Shown: positions 1 to 8,500, counted from the stretch's first letter. The stretch is 13,739 nt of DNA from Spirochaetaceae bacterium (GCA_003170115.1 PMZS01000111.1:1-13739), one strand, 5' to 3'. The notes: a model not told the origin generated them from the sequence alone. Program-made: numbers and translations.

Positions 1-2
1 CC

Positions 3-914
3 AACCTGGGCTACAAGATCCGCTACAAGGAAGGCTACTTCCCCGTGCCGCCGAACGACACCCTGCAGGACATCAGGAGCGAGATGATGCTCACCCTGGA
101 GTCCATAGACATCCCCATCGAGGCGCAGCACCACGAGGTGGCCACCGGCGGGCAGTGCGAGATCGACATGCGCTTCAACAACCTCCTCACGATGGCGGAC
201 AACGTCCTCAAATACAAGTACATCGTGAAAAACACGGCGAAGAAGCACAACAAGGTCGTCACCTTCATGCCGAAGCCTCTCTTCGGCGACAACGGCAGCG
301 GAATGCACGTGCACCTGTCGCTGTGGAAAGGAGGCAAGAACCTCTTCGCCGGTGACGGCTACGCGGGGCTTTCGCAGATGGCGCTTCACGCCATCGGCGG
401 CCTGCTCAAGCATGCCCCGTCCATTCTCGCCTTTGCCACGCCCACGACAAACAGCTTCAAACGCCTGGTGCCGGGGTTCGAGGCCCCCGTCAACCTCGCC
501 TACTCCAGGCGAAACAGGAGCGCGGCGATCCGCATCCCGATGTATTCACCCTCTCCGAAGGCGAAGCGCCTGGAGTTCCGCTGCCCGGACCCCAGCAGCA
601 ACCCCTACCTCACCTTCTCCGCCATGCTCATGGCGGCAATCGACGGGATCCAGAACAAGATCGATCCGGGCAAGCCGCTGGACAAGGACATCTATGACCT
701 GCCGCCCGAGGAGCTGGCCGCGGTGCCCAAGACCCCGGGGTCGCTCCGCGAGGTCCTGAAGGCGCTTCAGAACGATCACGACTATCTCCTGAAGGGCGAC
801 GTATTCACGCCAGACGTCATCGAGACCTGGATCGACTACAAGATGAAGAACGAGGTCCTCGCAATGGACCTGCGGCCTCATCCGTGGGAATACATGCTCT
901 ATTTCGATATCTGA
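3..914 (+). CDS. glnA: Glutamine synthetase type I, C-terminal part (5' truncated by window edge)
   Basis: Joins ammonia to glutamate using ATP to make glutamine; a cytoplasmic dodecamer in known members. The open frame enters at base 3, and 303 residues of a family usually near 470 are visible, so roughly the first third lies outside. Family motifs seen in order: GYFPVPPNDT, EAQHHEVATGGQCEID, the glutamate/ATP site FMPKPLFGDNGSGMHVH (about bases 267-317), the active-site arginine region NLAYSRRNRSAAIRIP, KRLEFRCPDPSSNPYL, and the C-terminal HPWEYMLYFDI. The tyrosine that GlnE adenylylates in beta-subtype enzymes is present at bases 693-695 in YDLPPEE, so activity is probably controlled covalently; the GlnE homologue starts at 5541. 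A hairpin terminator follows 23 bases after the stop. Identity is secure; only the N-terminus and promoter are missing. Confidence 0.97.
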   Translation, partial: NLGYKIRYKEGYFPVPPNDTLQDIRSEMMLTLESIDIPIEAQHHEVATGGQCEIDMRFNNLLTMADNVLKYKYIVKNTAKKHNKVVTFMPKPLFGDNGSGMHVHLSLWKGGKNLFAGDGYAGLSQMALHAIGGLLKHAPSILAFATPTTNSFKRLVPGFEAPVNLAYSRRNRSAAIRIPMYSPSPKAKRLEFRCPDPSSNPYLTFSAMLMAAIDGIQNKIDPGKPLDKDIYDLPPEELAAVPKTPGSLREVLKALQNDHDYLLKGDVFTPDVIETWIDYKMKNEVLAMDLRPHPWEYMLYFDI

Positions 915-936
915 GGCTTTCTCTTCTCTTCCTTCC

Positions 937-963
937 AACGGGGCCTCGCGAGAGGCCCCGTTT
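937..963 (+). terminator. Hairpin terminator after glnA
   Basis: A perfect 11-bp stem (AACGGGGCCTC, bases 937-947, with its complement at 952-962) closes on a GCGA loop, a GNRA-type tetraloop, and runs into TTT then C. The U tract is short for a canonical Rho-independent terminator, but the stem is very stable and sits 23 bases past the glnA stop. The next promoter's -10 begins 6 bases after it, so it also insulates the following small gene. Confidence 0.8.
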
Positions 964-965
964 CA

Positions 966-974
966 TGCTATAAT
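966..974 (+). promoter_or_regulatory. Extended -10 promoter for the 64-residue gene
   Basis: TGCTATAAT is a perfect extended -10 (TG-N-TATAAT). No recognisable -35 lies 17 bases upstream, where the glnA terminator sits; extended -10 promoters can work without one. Transcription would start near 981, about 14 bases before the ATG at 995, leaving room for the GAGGGGG ribosome-binding site at 983-989. Confidence 0.6.
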
Positions 975-994
975 GCGACTCCGAGGGGGCCCAC

Positions 995-1189
995 ATGGAT
1001 TTCAGGCGGTTTCGAGTGTACGTGGATGAAGTTGCGGAGGGGAAGGGGTTCGACGCGGAGGTGGCTTTTCCCGTTCTTGCCGTGAGGGATGGGCAGGAAG
1101 GCACGGAGCTTCTTGTCCCGAACATCAAGAAAAAACTCGTCTGGGTGAAGATGAAGAATACGACGTTCATGGGGTTGAGCAAGGTGTAA
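995..1189 (+). CDS. Small hypothetical protein (64 aa)
   Basis: I do not recognise this gene. The ATG at 995 has a GAGGGGG ribosome-binding site with 5-base spacing and a perfect extended -10 about 20 bases further upstream, which argues that it is real despite its size. The protein is charged and soluble, without signal peptide, membrane segment or cysteine. It alternates hydrophobic and polar residues (FRRFRVYVDEV, EVAFPVLAVRDG, TELLVPNI) and has a basic stretch KKKLVWVKMK, suggesting a small beta-rich fold. It is transcribed alone, between the glnA terminator and the convergent ABC-F gene, whose stop is 23 bases away. Base composition looks less GC-rich than its neighbours. No function is proposed. 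Confidence 0.65.
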   Translation: MDFRRFRVYVDEVAEGKGFDAEVAFPVLAVRDGQEGTELLVPNIKKKLVWVKMKNTTFMGLSKV

Positions 1190-1211
1190 GGGAGAGTCCG
1201 GGGCTGCTTCC

Positions 1212-2846
1212 TCAGATCTCTGCCGCGACATGCCCATGGTAGTACCTGTCCCGCAGCTCCGTGATCTTCCTGTCCTGGAGGTAATCGTCGAAACTCATGG
1301 CGCGGTCGATCACGCCGCCGGGGCATATTTCGATGATGCGGTTGGCAATCGAGGTGACGAACTCGTGGTCATGACTGGCGAAAAGCAGGACGCCCGGGAA
1401 ATCGACCAGGCCCTCGTCGAGTGACTCGATGGCTTCCAGGTCGAGGTGATTGGTCGGTTCGTCGAGCAGGAGGCAGTTTGCCCCCGACAGCATGAGCCGG
1501 GCGAGCAGGCAACGCACCCGCTCACCTCCAGAGAGAACGCGCACGGGCTTCAACCCCTCGTCGCCTGAAAACAGCATGCGCCCCAGGAAGGAGCGCACGA
1601 AGGTCTCGTCGTCGGTCGGACTGTATTGCGAAAGCCAGCTCACCAGGGGCATGTCGCTGTCGAACAGGCGAGCGTTTTCCCTGGGAAAATATGACCAGGA
1701 GATCGTCTGGCCCCAGAGGAAGTTGCCGGCGTCGGGAGTGTCTTCATTGGCGAGGATGCGAAACAGCGCGGTCTTTGCCAGGTGCTCCCGGCCGACGAAT
1801 GCGATTTTTTCGCCCGGCCTCACGGCGAGATCAAAGCCCGAAAGCACCGGCCGCCCCTCAAGGGACCTGGTGAGGCCCTCGATCTCCAGGACCACGTTTC
1901 CGACCTCCCGCAAAGGCTTGAAGCCGACATAGGGAAATCGCCTGCTTGAAGGAACGTAGTCATCCACCTCGAGCTTTTCGAGGATCTTCTTCCGCGACGT
2001 GGCCTGCCTGCTCTTGGACACGTTGGCCGCGAAACGGTGAATGAACTCCTTGAGGTCCTTCACCTTCTCCTCCCGGCGCTTCTTCTCGTCCTTCTGCTGC
2101 TGCGCGAGGATTGTGTTGATGCGGAACCAGAAGTCATAGTTGCCCGCGTACATGCGCACCTGGCCGAAGTCGATGTCGCAGGTGTGCGTGCACACCGCGT
2201 TGAGAAAGTGCCGGTCGTGGGACACCACGATGACGATGTTGGGAAACTCGATGAGGAACTCCTCCAGCCAGGAAATGGAAGCCAGGTCGAGCCCGTTGGT
2301 CGGCTCGTCGAGCAGCAGGATGTCGGGGTTCCCGAACAGGGCCTGGGCGAGAAGCGCGCGCACCTTGACCCCTTCATCGACGTCCCGCATCAGCTTTTCA
2401 TGAAAGGCTTCCGGCGTGCCAAGTCCGGCCAGAAGGGTGGCCGCCTGCGCGTCGGCCTCCCATCCGCCAAGCTCGGCATACTCCGCTTCCAGCTCGCTGG
2501 CACGCATGCCGTCGGCCTCGGTGAAATCGACCTTGGCGTAGAGAGATTCCCGCTCTCTCCCCACCGCGTGCAGCCGCTTCGAGCCCATGATCACGGTGTC
2601 GAGGACCCGCTGCTCTTCGAAGGCGAAGTGATCCTGGCTGAGCACCGACATGCGCGTTCCGGCCCCGAGGATGATGTCTCCCTTGTCCGGTTCCAGCTCA
2701 CCGGAGAGTATTTTCAGGAACGATGACTTTCCGGAGCCATTCGCGCCGATGAGGCCATAGCAGTTGCCGGGGGTGAACTTCAAGTTGACGTCCTTGAAAA
2801 GAATCCGGTTGCTGAAAGAGAGAGTGAGGTCGCTGACGGTAATCAC
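1212..2846 (-). CDS. ybiT: ABC-F family ATPase, YbiT-type
   Basis: A soluble protein with two ATPase domains and no membrane segments; ABC-F proteins act on ribosomes in translation control or antibiotic protection, and the exact role of YbiT is not settled. From the GTG start at 2846 it has 544 residues. Domain 1: Walker A GANGSGKS (34-41), Walker B ILLLDEP (176-182), switch SHDRHF. Linker about 242-315, charged, with SKSRQATSRKK. Domain 2: signature LSGGE (438-442), LLLDEPTNHLD, SHDHEF. Domain 1 has DVDEGVKVR where LSGGQ is expected, resembling the degenerate VAPGWKLR of E. coli YbiT. Domain 2 Walker A reads GREHLAKT, with Ala for the second Gly, which may weaken ATP binding. The frame extends 24 codons upstream to an ATG at 2918, but family members begin at M-I-T/S-V-S-D-L, matching the GTG. 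It stands alone, divergent from the cytochrome c gene. Confidence 0.93.
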   Translation of the reverse strand: MITVSDLTLSFSNRILFKDVNLKFTPGNCYGLIGANGSGKSSFLKILSGELEPDKGDIILGAGTRMSVLSQDHFAFEEQRVLDTVIMGSKRLHAVGRERESLYAKVDFTEADGMRASELEAEYAELGGWEADAQAATLLAGLGTPEAFHEKLMRDVDEGVKVRALLAQALFGNPDILLLDEPTNGLDLASISWLEEFLIEFPNIVIVVSHDRHFLNAVCTHTCDIDFGQVRMYAGNYDFWFRINTILAQQQKDEKKRREEKVKDLKEFIHRFAANVSKSRQATSRKKILEKLEVDDYVPSSRRFPYVGFKPLREVGNVVLEIEGLTRSLEGRPVLSGFDLAVRPGEKIAFVGREHLAKTALFRILANEDTPDAGNFLWGQTISWSYFPRENARLFDSDMPLVSWLSQYSPTDDETFVRSFLGRMLFSGDEGLKPVRVLSGGERVRCLLARLMLSGANCLLLDEPTNHLDLEAIESLDEGLVDFPGVLLFASHDHEFVTSIANRIIEICPGGVIDRAMSFDDYLQDRKITELRDRYYHGHVAAEI

Positions 2847-2855
2847 GGTTCCATA

Positions 2856-2884
2856 GTTCTGACAGGGAAGCGCGGGGTGTTCAA
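2856..2884 (-). promoter_or_regulatory. Possible promoter for the ABC-F gene
   Basis: On the minus strand TTGAAC (2879-2884) is followed after 17 bases by CAGAAC (2856-2861). The -35 is good and the -10 is poor (3 of 6). It would start transcription near 2849, almost at the GTG codon, and it lies inside the 24-codon upstream extension. That fits the internal GTG as the real start. Confidence 0.3.
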
Positions 2885-2911
2885 GTGGGAGAATGTCGTC
2901 ACGATGAACGA

Positions 2912-2940
2912 TGGACACCCGCCTTTTTATCGCGCATAGT
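2912..2940 (+). promoter_or_regulatory. Promoter for the cytochrome c gene
   Basis: TGGACA (2912-2917, 5 of 6 to the -35 consensus), a 17-base spacer, then CATAGT (2935-2940, 4 of 6). The start would fall near 2947, just ahead of the strong ribosome-binding site AAAGGAGG at 2951-2958, which is 8 bases from the ATG. Confidence 0.5.
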
Positions 2941-2966
2941 CTCTCCGAGCAAAGGAGGAGCGGACA

Positions 2967-3437
2967 ATGAAAGGGATACGGCTTTTCAGAGTGCTCGTCC
3001 CCGTGATCTCGCTTTTCATCCTGTTCGCGTGTTCGAAGTCAAGCCAGCCCGCACCAGACAACAAGGCGCAGGAGGGGGCACCCTCCGGACCCGGCGCGGT
3101 TGGCGTGGCCGTGACACTGGCGTCCGACGTGGCGCGGGGCGCACAGGTGTACAAGACAAGCTGCGTCACATGCCACGGCGCAAAGGGCGAGGGCAACGTC
3201 GCGAACCCCGGGTCCAAGGACGGGACGGTGCCGGCTCTGAGCCCGATCGACCCGGAAATCGCCAGCCCGGATATCAAAGCCTTCACGAAGAACATCGATA
3301 TCTATATCGAGCACGGTTCCAAGCCCGAGGGACTGAAGCCATCGCTGAACATGCCTGCCTTTGGAGACGAGAAGAAGCTGACGCCCCAGCAGATCGCGGA
3401 CGTGATCGCCTATACGATCAGCCTGGGCAAGAAGTAG
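2967..3437 (+). CDS. Lipoprotein c-type cytochrome, monohaem (156 aa)
   Basis: A small exported electron-transfer protein. Residues 1-22 form a lipoprotein signal: basic MKGIR, a hydrophobic run, and the lipobox LFAC with Cys22 as the lipidated residue. A flexible Pro/Ala/Ser/Gly-rich tether follows to about residue 50. The cytochrome domain has a haem attachment site CVTCH at 66-70 (His70 the proximal ligand) and the probable distal Met129 in NMPAFGD, followed by LTPQQIADVIAYTISL, the usual last helix of class I cytochrome c. The ATG has an excellent ribosome-binding site AAAGGAGG. The gene stands alone with its own promoter, divergent from the ABC-F gene, so its redox partner is not visible here. 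Export and haem attachment place it in the periplasm, tethered to a membrane. The class is secure; the pathway is unknown. Confidence 0.93.
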   Translation: MKGIRLFRVLVPVISLFILFACSKSSQPAPDNKAQEGAPSGPGAVGVAVTLASDVARGAQVYKTSCVTCHGAKGEGNVANPGSKDGTVPALSPIDPEIASPDIKAFTKNIDIYIEHGSKPEGLKPSLNMPAFGDEKKLTPQQIADVIAYTISLGKK

Positions 3438-3454
3438 CGGATTCGAACGGCAGA

Positions 3455-3468
3455 GCGTCTGAAGACGC
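3455..3468. terminator. Short hairpin between convergent genes (weak)
   Basis: GCGTC and GACGC pair around a TGAA loop between the stop of the cytochrome gene (3437) and the stop of the convergent 655-residue gene (3472). Flanking GAG and CTC could lengthen the stem with a bulge. There is no T run on either strand, so a termination role is only suggested by position. Confidence 0.25.
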
Positions 3469-3471
3469 AGC

Positions 3472-5439
3472 TCAGCGCTCGATGTTGCCCCTGACCAGGT
3501 CGGCGAGCGCGGTCGGGCTGGTCTCATCCAGGCGCGCGAGGGCCCTCTTCCACCTGTACGCGAAGCTGCCGGGTTCCTGGGCGGGAAGGTGGAGGAAGAG
3601 CGAATCGAAAGCCTTCCTCCTCCTTCGATAGTCCTCCTGGATTCTCTGGAGCCGGTCCTCGAACGCGGCGCAGTATGCCCGCGCAAAGCCGGCCGGATCC
3701 GGGAGGAAGCTCCGCCGCCGCGTGACGGGCAGCGCGTACTTCACGGTGAACTCCGCGAGCGGGCAGGCGTAGTCGTTGAACGTGCCGGTATGATCGGCCA
3801 CCACGATGTCCTCCGGCATGCCCACGGCGTCCAGGATCATCACCTCGTCACCGTCGTCGAACAGGGGACTGCCGGTCCTGTCGCACCGTCCCACGATGAT
3901 GTTCGGGGCCGCGGCCTGGCCAAGGAGATGCGCGCACCTCGCGGCAAACTCCCGTGATTCGAAAAGCGCCGGGGGAAGCTTGTCGGTCGCGATGCCCCGG
4001 ATGTATTCCCTCTCGAAATAGGGCGTCCATATCGGGTACCCCGCGCCCTTTGGCGGGACGTATCGCTCGCTGATCTTTTTCGCCGTCACGCGCAGGGGGA
4101 GGTTCATCCCGAGCTGCCGGCAGCCCAGCCGCCGGTCGAGGATGTACTCGGTGTACTCCTCCGCGCTGATCATGGCGTCCAGGAGGGAGAGGCCCTGCTC
4201 GAGGTACTCGCGCACGCCCTGCTTCTGCAGCCTGATGATCGTCACGATCTCCGCCGGATTCTGGCGCTGTTTGAGCGCCGCAATGTACACGCCCCGCCGG
4301 CCCGGCATCGCGGCGCGCCGGGAGAGGGAGCCGATCACCCGGCCCACATTCACAAACTCCAGGTCGCCGTACTCGCGCACGAAGTTCAGGATGAACTTGC
4401 GCGACTTCTGGTCCCGCAGGTTCTCGCCCGGCCCGCCGCCGGCCTCGGCGACCTCCAGGACGGGGTCCAGCATCAGCTCGCCTTCTTCCATGCGTCCCCC
4501 GGGCAGCCACTCGATCTGCATGAAGAACTCCGCGCTCAGCCCGAGAAGGCCCCCCCCGGTCACGAGCTCGTTCTCGCGGCCGATGAGCGCGGCCACCATG
4601 GCGTTCTTCCACTCGAAGCTCTCCGGATCGTCCCGGAGGAGCGCCGGCTTTACCGCGGCCCTGAACTTCGCCAGTATCCCGTCATACGCCTCGCGGAGGC
4701 CCGCGGAATCCAGCGCATGGAGATCGATCCGGGTGAAGTCGGCCCGGGAGATGCCAGGGCCTGTTCCAAAGAGCGCCAGCTCGGGGTTGCCGGCCGCGTT
4801 CCTCCTCCCGAGGTGCCGGAAAATTTCGCCCAGGTGAGAACGCAACTCGGCGTCCTCGAGCCGGCCAAGCCCCTGGAACTCCTGGAATGTGAGGTAGCGG
4901 GTGCCCGTCAGCTCCCCGTAGTAGTAGATCTCGCGTCCGCCGATTCCGATGCGGGAGGACTCGATCATCGCCCCCATCTCCTCGGGGGTCTTCGGCAGCG
5001 GCGTGATCCGCCACAGCTCCCCTCGCCGCTTGATCGCCTCCCGCACACGTTCGTTCAGGACGCCGAGAAACCGGATCCTGTGCTTCGCAATCAGACGCTG
5101 GAGCATCTCATCGGCGAGAAAGGCAAGGGGCATGTTGTTCGGATCGGGCCTGATCTGGATCGCGCCCTCAACGATGATAAGGTCCACCGCCAGTCCCCAT
5201 TCCCTGTCCCTCTCCGCCTTGGTGAGAGCGGGCTCCCCCCGTGCGTGTTTCTGCTCGTCCAGGTGGTCGAGAAAAGCCTGCCGTTGCGTGACGTGTATTC
5301 CCGGCACGGTCACGAGCGTATCGTGGCCGGGGAACGCCGTGGCAATCCGTGCCTTCAGTCTGCCGGCCGGGGTTCGGGCGAAAGGAGATTCGCCCAGGAT
5401 TGTGAGGCCGGGAGTCGGAGGGGTTTCACTCGTCTTCAT
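3472..5439 (-). CDS. Conserved-looking protein of unknown function (655 aa)
   Basis: I do not recognise this family. The protein is soluble, with no signal peptide or membrane segment. Regions that look structured and possibly conserved: AVDLIIVEGAIQIRPDP (84-100), GGREIYYYGELTGTRYLTF (167-185), GNPELALFGTGPGISR (217-232), and a C-terminal block at 511-555 containing NIIVGR, FDDGDEVMILDAVGMP and VVADHTGTFNDY. The N-x-I-V ... D-G-D-E-V-x-I-L-D pattern loosely recalls the catalytic and metal-binding loops of kinase-like phosphotransferases, but no clear nucleotide-binding loop is seen, so this is weak. Residues 596-612 are strongly charged. It starts at ATG 5439 behind a consensus TTGACA box, divergent from the GlnE gene across a 101-base gap, which hints at co-regulation at most. 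The reading frame is intact and clearly coding. Confidence 0.85.
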   Translation of the reverse strand: MKTSETPPTPGLTILGESPFARTPAGRLKARIATAFPGHDTLVTVPGIHVTQRQAFLDHLDEQKHARGEPALTKAERDREWGLAVDLIIVEGAIQIRPDPNNMPLAFLADEMLQRLIAKHRIRFLGVLNERVREAIKRRGELWRITPLPKTPEEMGAMIESSRIGIGGREIYYYGELTGTRYLTFQEFQGLGRLEDAELRSHLGEIFRHLGRRNAAGNPELALFGTGPGISRADFTRIDLHALDSAGLREAYDGILAKFRAAVKPALLRDDPESFEWKNAMVAALIGRENELVTGGGLLGLSAEFFMQIEWLPGGRMEEGELMLDPVLEVAEAGGGPGENLRDQKSRKFILNFVREYGDLEFVNVGRVIGSLSRRAAMPGRRGVYIAALKQRQNPAEIVTIIRLQKQGVREYLEQGLSLLDAMISAEEYTEYILDRRLGCRQLGMNLPLRVTAKKISERYVPPKGAGYPIWTPYFEREYIRGIATDKLPPALFESREFAARCAHLLGQAAAPNIIVGRCDRTGSPLFDDGDEVMILDAVGMPEDIVVADHTGTFNDYACPLAEFTVKYALPVTRRRSFLPDPAGFARAYCAAFEDRLQRIQEDYRRRRKAFDSLFLHLPAQEPGSFAYRWKRALARLDETSPTALADLVRGNIER

Positions 5440-5454
5440 CGAAACGCTTGAGAT

Positions 5455-5483
5455 TTCATCTCACACGACGCGGACTGTGTCAA
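5455..5483 (-). promoter_or_regulatory. Promoter for the 655-residue gene
   Basis: On the minus strand a perfect -35, TTGACA (5478-5483), is followed after 17 bases by GATGAA (5455-5460, 3 of 6). Transcription would begin near 5448, only about 9 bases before the ATG at 5439, and no clear Shine-Dalgarno sequence is seen there. Confidence 0.45.
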
Positions 5484-5513
5484 CGCCCGCGGCTGTTCGG
5501 GCTGAGGCCTTTC

Positions 5514-5522
5514 TGCTACAGT
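5514..5522 (+). promoter_or_regulatory. Candidate extended -10 for the GlnE gene
   Basis: TGCTACAGT has the extended -10 form TG-N-TACAGT. No convincing -35 is present at 16-18 bases. The start would be near 5529, 12 bases before the ATG at 5541, with AGGA at 5533-5536 as a short ribosome-binding site. The same TACAGT hexamer is the -10 proposed for the sensor kinase at 11515. Confidence 0.35.
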
Positions 5523-5540
5523 CAGCTCACGCAGGACTGC

Positions 5541-8500
5541 ATGCCGCCGATTCATCCTGACGAGCTGGTCTCTCTTCCGCCCGGCGTGGATCGGCGCCTT
5601 GCGGCAGAGCATGTCGCCCGGCTGGATTCCCGATACTTCGAGCGCTTCGATTCCGCCGAGATCGCGCGGCACGTCAACGCGATTTCCTCTCTCGGCCCTG
5701 AGCTGCCCGCAACGGTGCTCGTGGACCTTGAAACGGCGGGCGTGAGAGTCACGATCCTCGCCTTCGACCATCCGGGCGCGTTCTCAGCGATCGCGGGCAT
5801 ACTCTCCTCGATGGGCTTTGACATCGTCGGGGGGGACATCTTCACCTGGACCCGCCCCGCCCCGGATTCTCCCCGCGAAATCGAGCTGCGGAGGCGCCGG
5901 ATCATCGACACGTTCACGGGAACTGTCGCGTCGTCCCGGTGGGACGACGGGTGGCCCGCACGCCTGGCGGAACGGCTGACGGAGGTTTTTGCGCTCTTCG
6001 AACGCGGCGGGGAGTCGGTGGAAAAGGCGCGACAGGTCGTCAACGAGATGGCCGGGGCCGCCCTCGGCGAGCTCGCACGAACCGGCGAGGGAGCAGTCCT
6101 GTACCCGGTCCGCATCGAGGTGAGCGGCCCGGCCGCGGGCCGCACCCGCATGCGCGTGCTCTCGCAGGACACGCCGTTCTTCCTGTTCACGTTTTCAACG
6201 GCCCTCACCCTCCAGGACGTCTCCATCGAGCACGTCATCATCCGCACGGAGGGCGAGAGGATCGAGGACGAGTTCGAGTTCGTCGACGCCTCGGGCCGGG
6301 CGATCTCGGACCCCGCCGTCATCGACAGGATCAAGCTCTCGGTGCTGCTCACCAAGCAGTTCACTTCTTTCCTGCCCAGCGCGCCGGATCCGCTGGCCGC
6401 GCTGGTCCGCTTCGAGCAGCTGGTACGGGAAGTGCTCGCCATGCCCGGGCAGGGGCGGTGGGTGCAGATGCTCTCCGACCAGGGGGTGCTGCGGGACCTT
6501 GCCCAGCTCCTTGGAGCGAGCACGTTCCTCTGGGAGGATTTCGTGCGCCTCCAGTACGAAGAGCTCCTTCCCATGCTCGCCCCACAGATGGGGGGAGGCC
6601 GATTCTCCGAGCCCATCGAGAGCCTCCGCGGGCGGCTGAATGCAGCGGTGGCGGGCGCCGCGGACCCCGAGGATTTTGCCCGAAGGCTGAACGGGTTCAA
6701 GGACCGGGAGATCTATCTTTTCGACCTCGACCACATCCTCACGTCGCGCCGACCCGCCGCACCGAACGCAGCCTCCGAGGAGGCGTTTGAAAACGATTTT
6801 CTCCTCCTCAGTCGGAGGCTTACCGCCCTCGCGGAGGCGGTGGTCGAAGCGGCCGCTTCCTACGCCCAGCGGACGCTCGCATTGAGATTCGGGGAGCCGC
6901 GCACAGTGGCAGGGCTGCCGGTGCGCGTGGCGATCCTGGGCCTCGGAAAAATGGGCGGCGTGGCGCTGGGATATGCGTCGGACATCGAGATCCTGCTCGT
7001 CTACAGCGACAGCGGGTCTACCGGCGGACCCGAGAGCATCGAGAACGCCGAGTTCTACGACAAGGTGGTCCGCGAGCTGCTTCGGCTCGTGCATGCCAAG
7101 CGCGAAGGCATCTTTCACATCGATCTCCGCCTGCGGCCCCATGGCGCGGCGGGACCTCTGGCCTGCAGCCTGGAAAGCTTCTGCACGTACTACGCGCGCG
7201 GGGGTGCGGCGCATTCGTACGAGAGACTGGCCCTCGTGAGGCTCAGGGCCGTCGGGGGAGACATGGAGTTCGGCGGCCAGATCGAGCGGCTTCGCGACGA
7301 GATGGTGTACACGGCGGAGAGCATCGACCTGCGGGAGCTGCGCGAGCTGCGGGCGCGCCAGGTACAGGAAAAAACCGGTCCGTTGCCCGTGGCGGACCGG
7401 CGGGAGCAACCCGCGCCGCGGCGGCCGGGAGAGGGTCTCAACGCAAAGTTCAGTCCCGGCGCGCTCGTCGACCTTGAGTACGCAGTGCAGATTCTCCAGG
7501 TGATGCATGGTGCCACGGAGCGCCGACTGCGCACGCCCCGGATCCACGAGGCTCTCCACACCCTCGCATCGATCGGCGTCGTGGAAGAATCGGAGGCGGG
7601 GGAGCTGGTGGCCGCCTACCGCTTCTTCCGGCGGCTCATCAACGGCCTGCGGATGCTTCGCGGCTCCGCCCGGGACCTCGTGCTGCCCGGACTGGAGTCC
7701 CACGAATACGTGCACCTTGCGCGGCGTATGGGCTACACGGCGGAACCCGAGAGCACACCGGCACGGAAGCTGCACCTGGATTTCGAGACCCACACGGCCG
7801 CGGTCCGCGCATTCGTTCAGCGCCACTTCGGAAGGGACAGTCTCCCGGGTGCGCCCGTGGTCACCGTGGCGGACCTGATCCTTTCCGACGAAGTGCCCGA
7901 GGAGCTGGCGCATCGCGCTCTTCGCGAGCGCGGATTCGCTGATCCCGCGCGCGCCCTGCTGAATCTCCGACGCATCGGCGGAGGAGACCGCACCCTTTTC
8001 GCGCGGCTGGCGATCATCGCCTGTGACGTGCTCGCCCACCGCCCCGACCCTGACATGGCTCTCAACAACTGGGAGCGCTTCCTCCAGGCGCTGCCGGATC
8101 CCGCGGCGCACCTGCGCCAGATCCTTTCCCAGCCGATGCGGCTGGAGATCCTCCTCAGCATCTTCTCGGCGAGCCAGTTCTTCGCCGATACCCTGGTGCG
8201 CGATCCGGTCTTACTCGAAACAATCGGACGGCCCGACGTCATCCACGCCCGGCGCAGCAGTGTCGACATCGTGAAGGAGATGAGGGAGCTCTCGCGCTCA
8301 TCGCCCGGCCTGGATGAGTGGCGCGATTGCCTGCGCCGGTTCCGCCGGCGGGAGATCCTGCGCATCGGCGCGCGCGATATCTGCCTCGGCGTTCCCACCC
8401 CGCGCATCATGGAGGAGATCTCCGATCTCGCCGACGGGGTGATCGCCGCGGCGCTGGAACGCCGACAGGACGAGGCGAGGGGTGGCGGATCCCGTTTCTG

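Noticed and set aside
2037..2726. Open frame of 229 codons antisense to the ABC-F gene
   Set aside because: Low-complexity Leu/Val/His-rich translation opposite well-conserved ATPase motifs.
2847..2918. 24-codon N-terminal extension of the ABC-F protein from ATG 2918
   Set aside because: The family starts at the strand coded from GTG 2846, and a -35/-10 candidate lies inside the extension. It remains possible if another promoter is used.
5448..5540. 31-codon upstream extension of GlnE
   Set aside because: It spans the proposed promoter, has an atypical Arg/Cys-rich content, and M at 5541 has a ribosome-binding site.
6195..8111. Open frame of 638 codons antisense to the GlnE gene
   Set aside because: It is a mirror frame favoured by high GC; its translation is rich in His, Arg and Pro with no recognisable motif, while the plus strand has clear GlnE motifs throughout.
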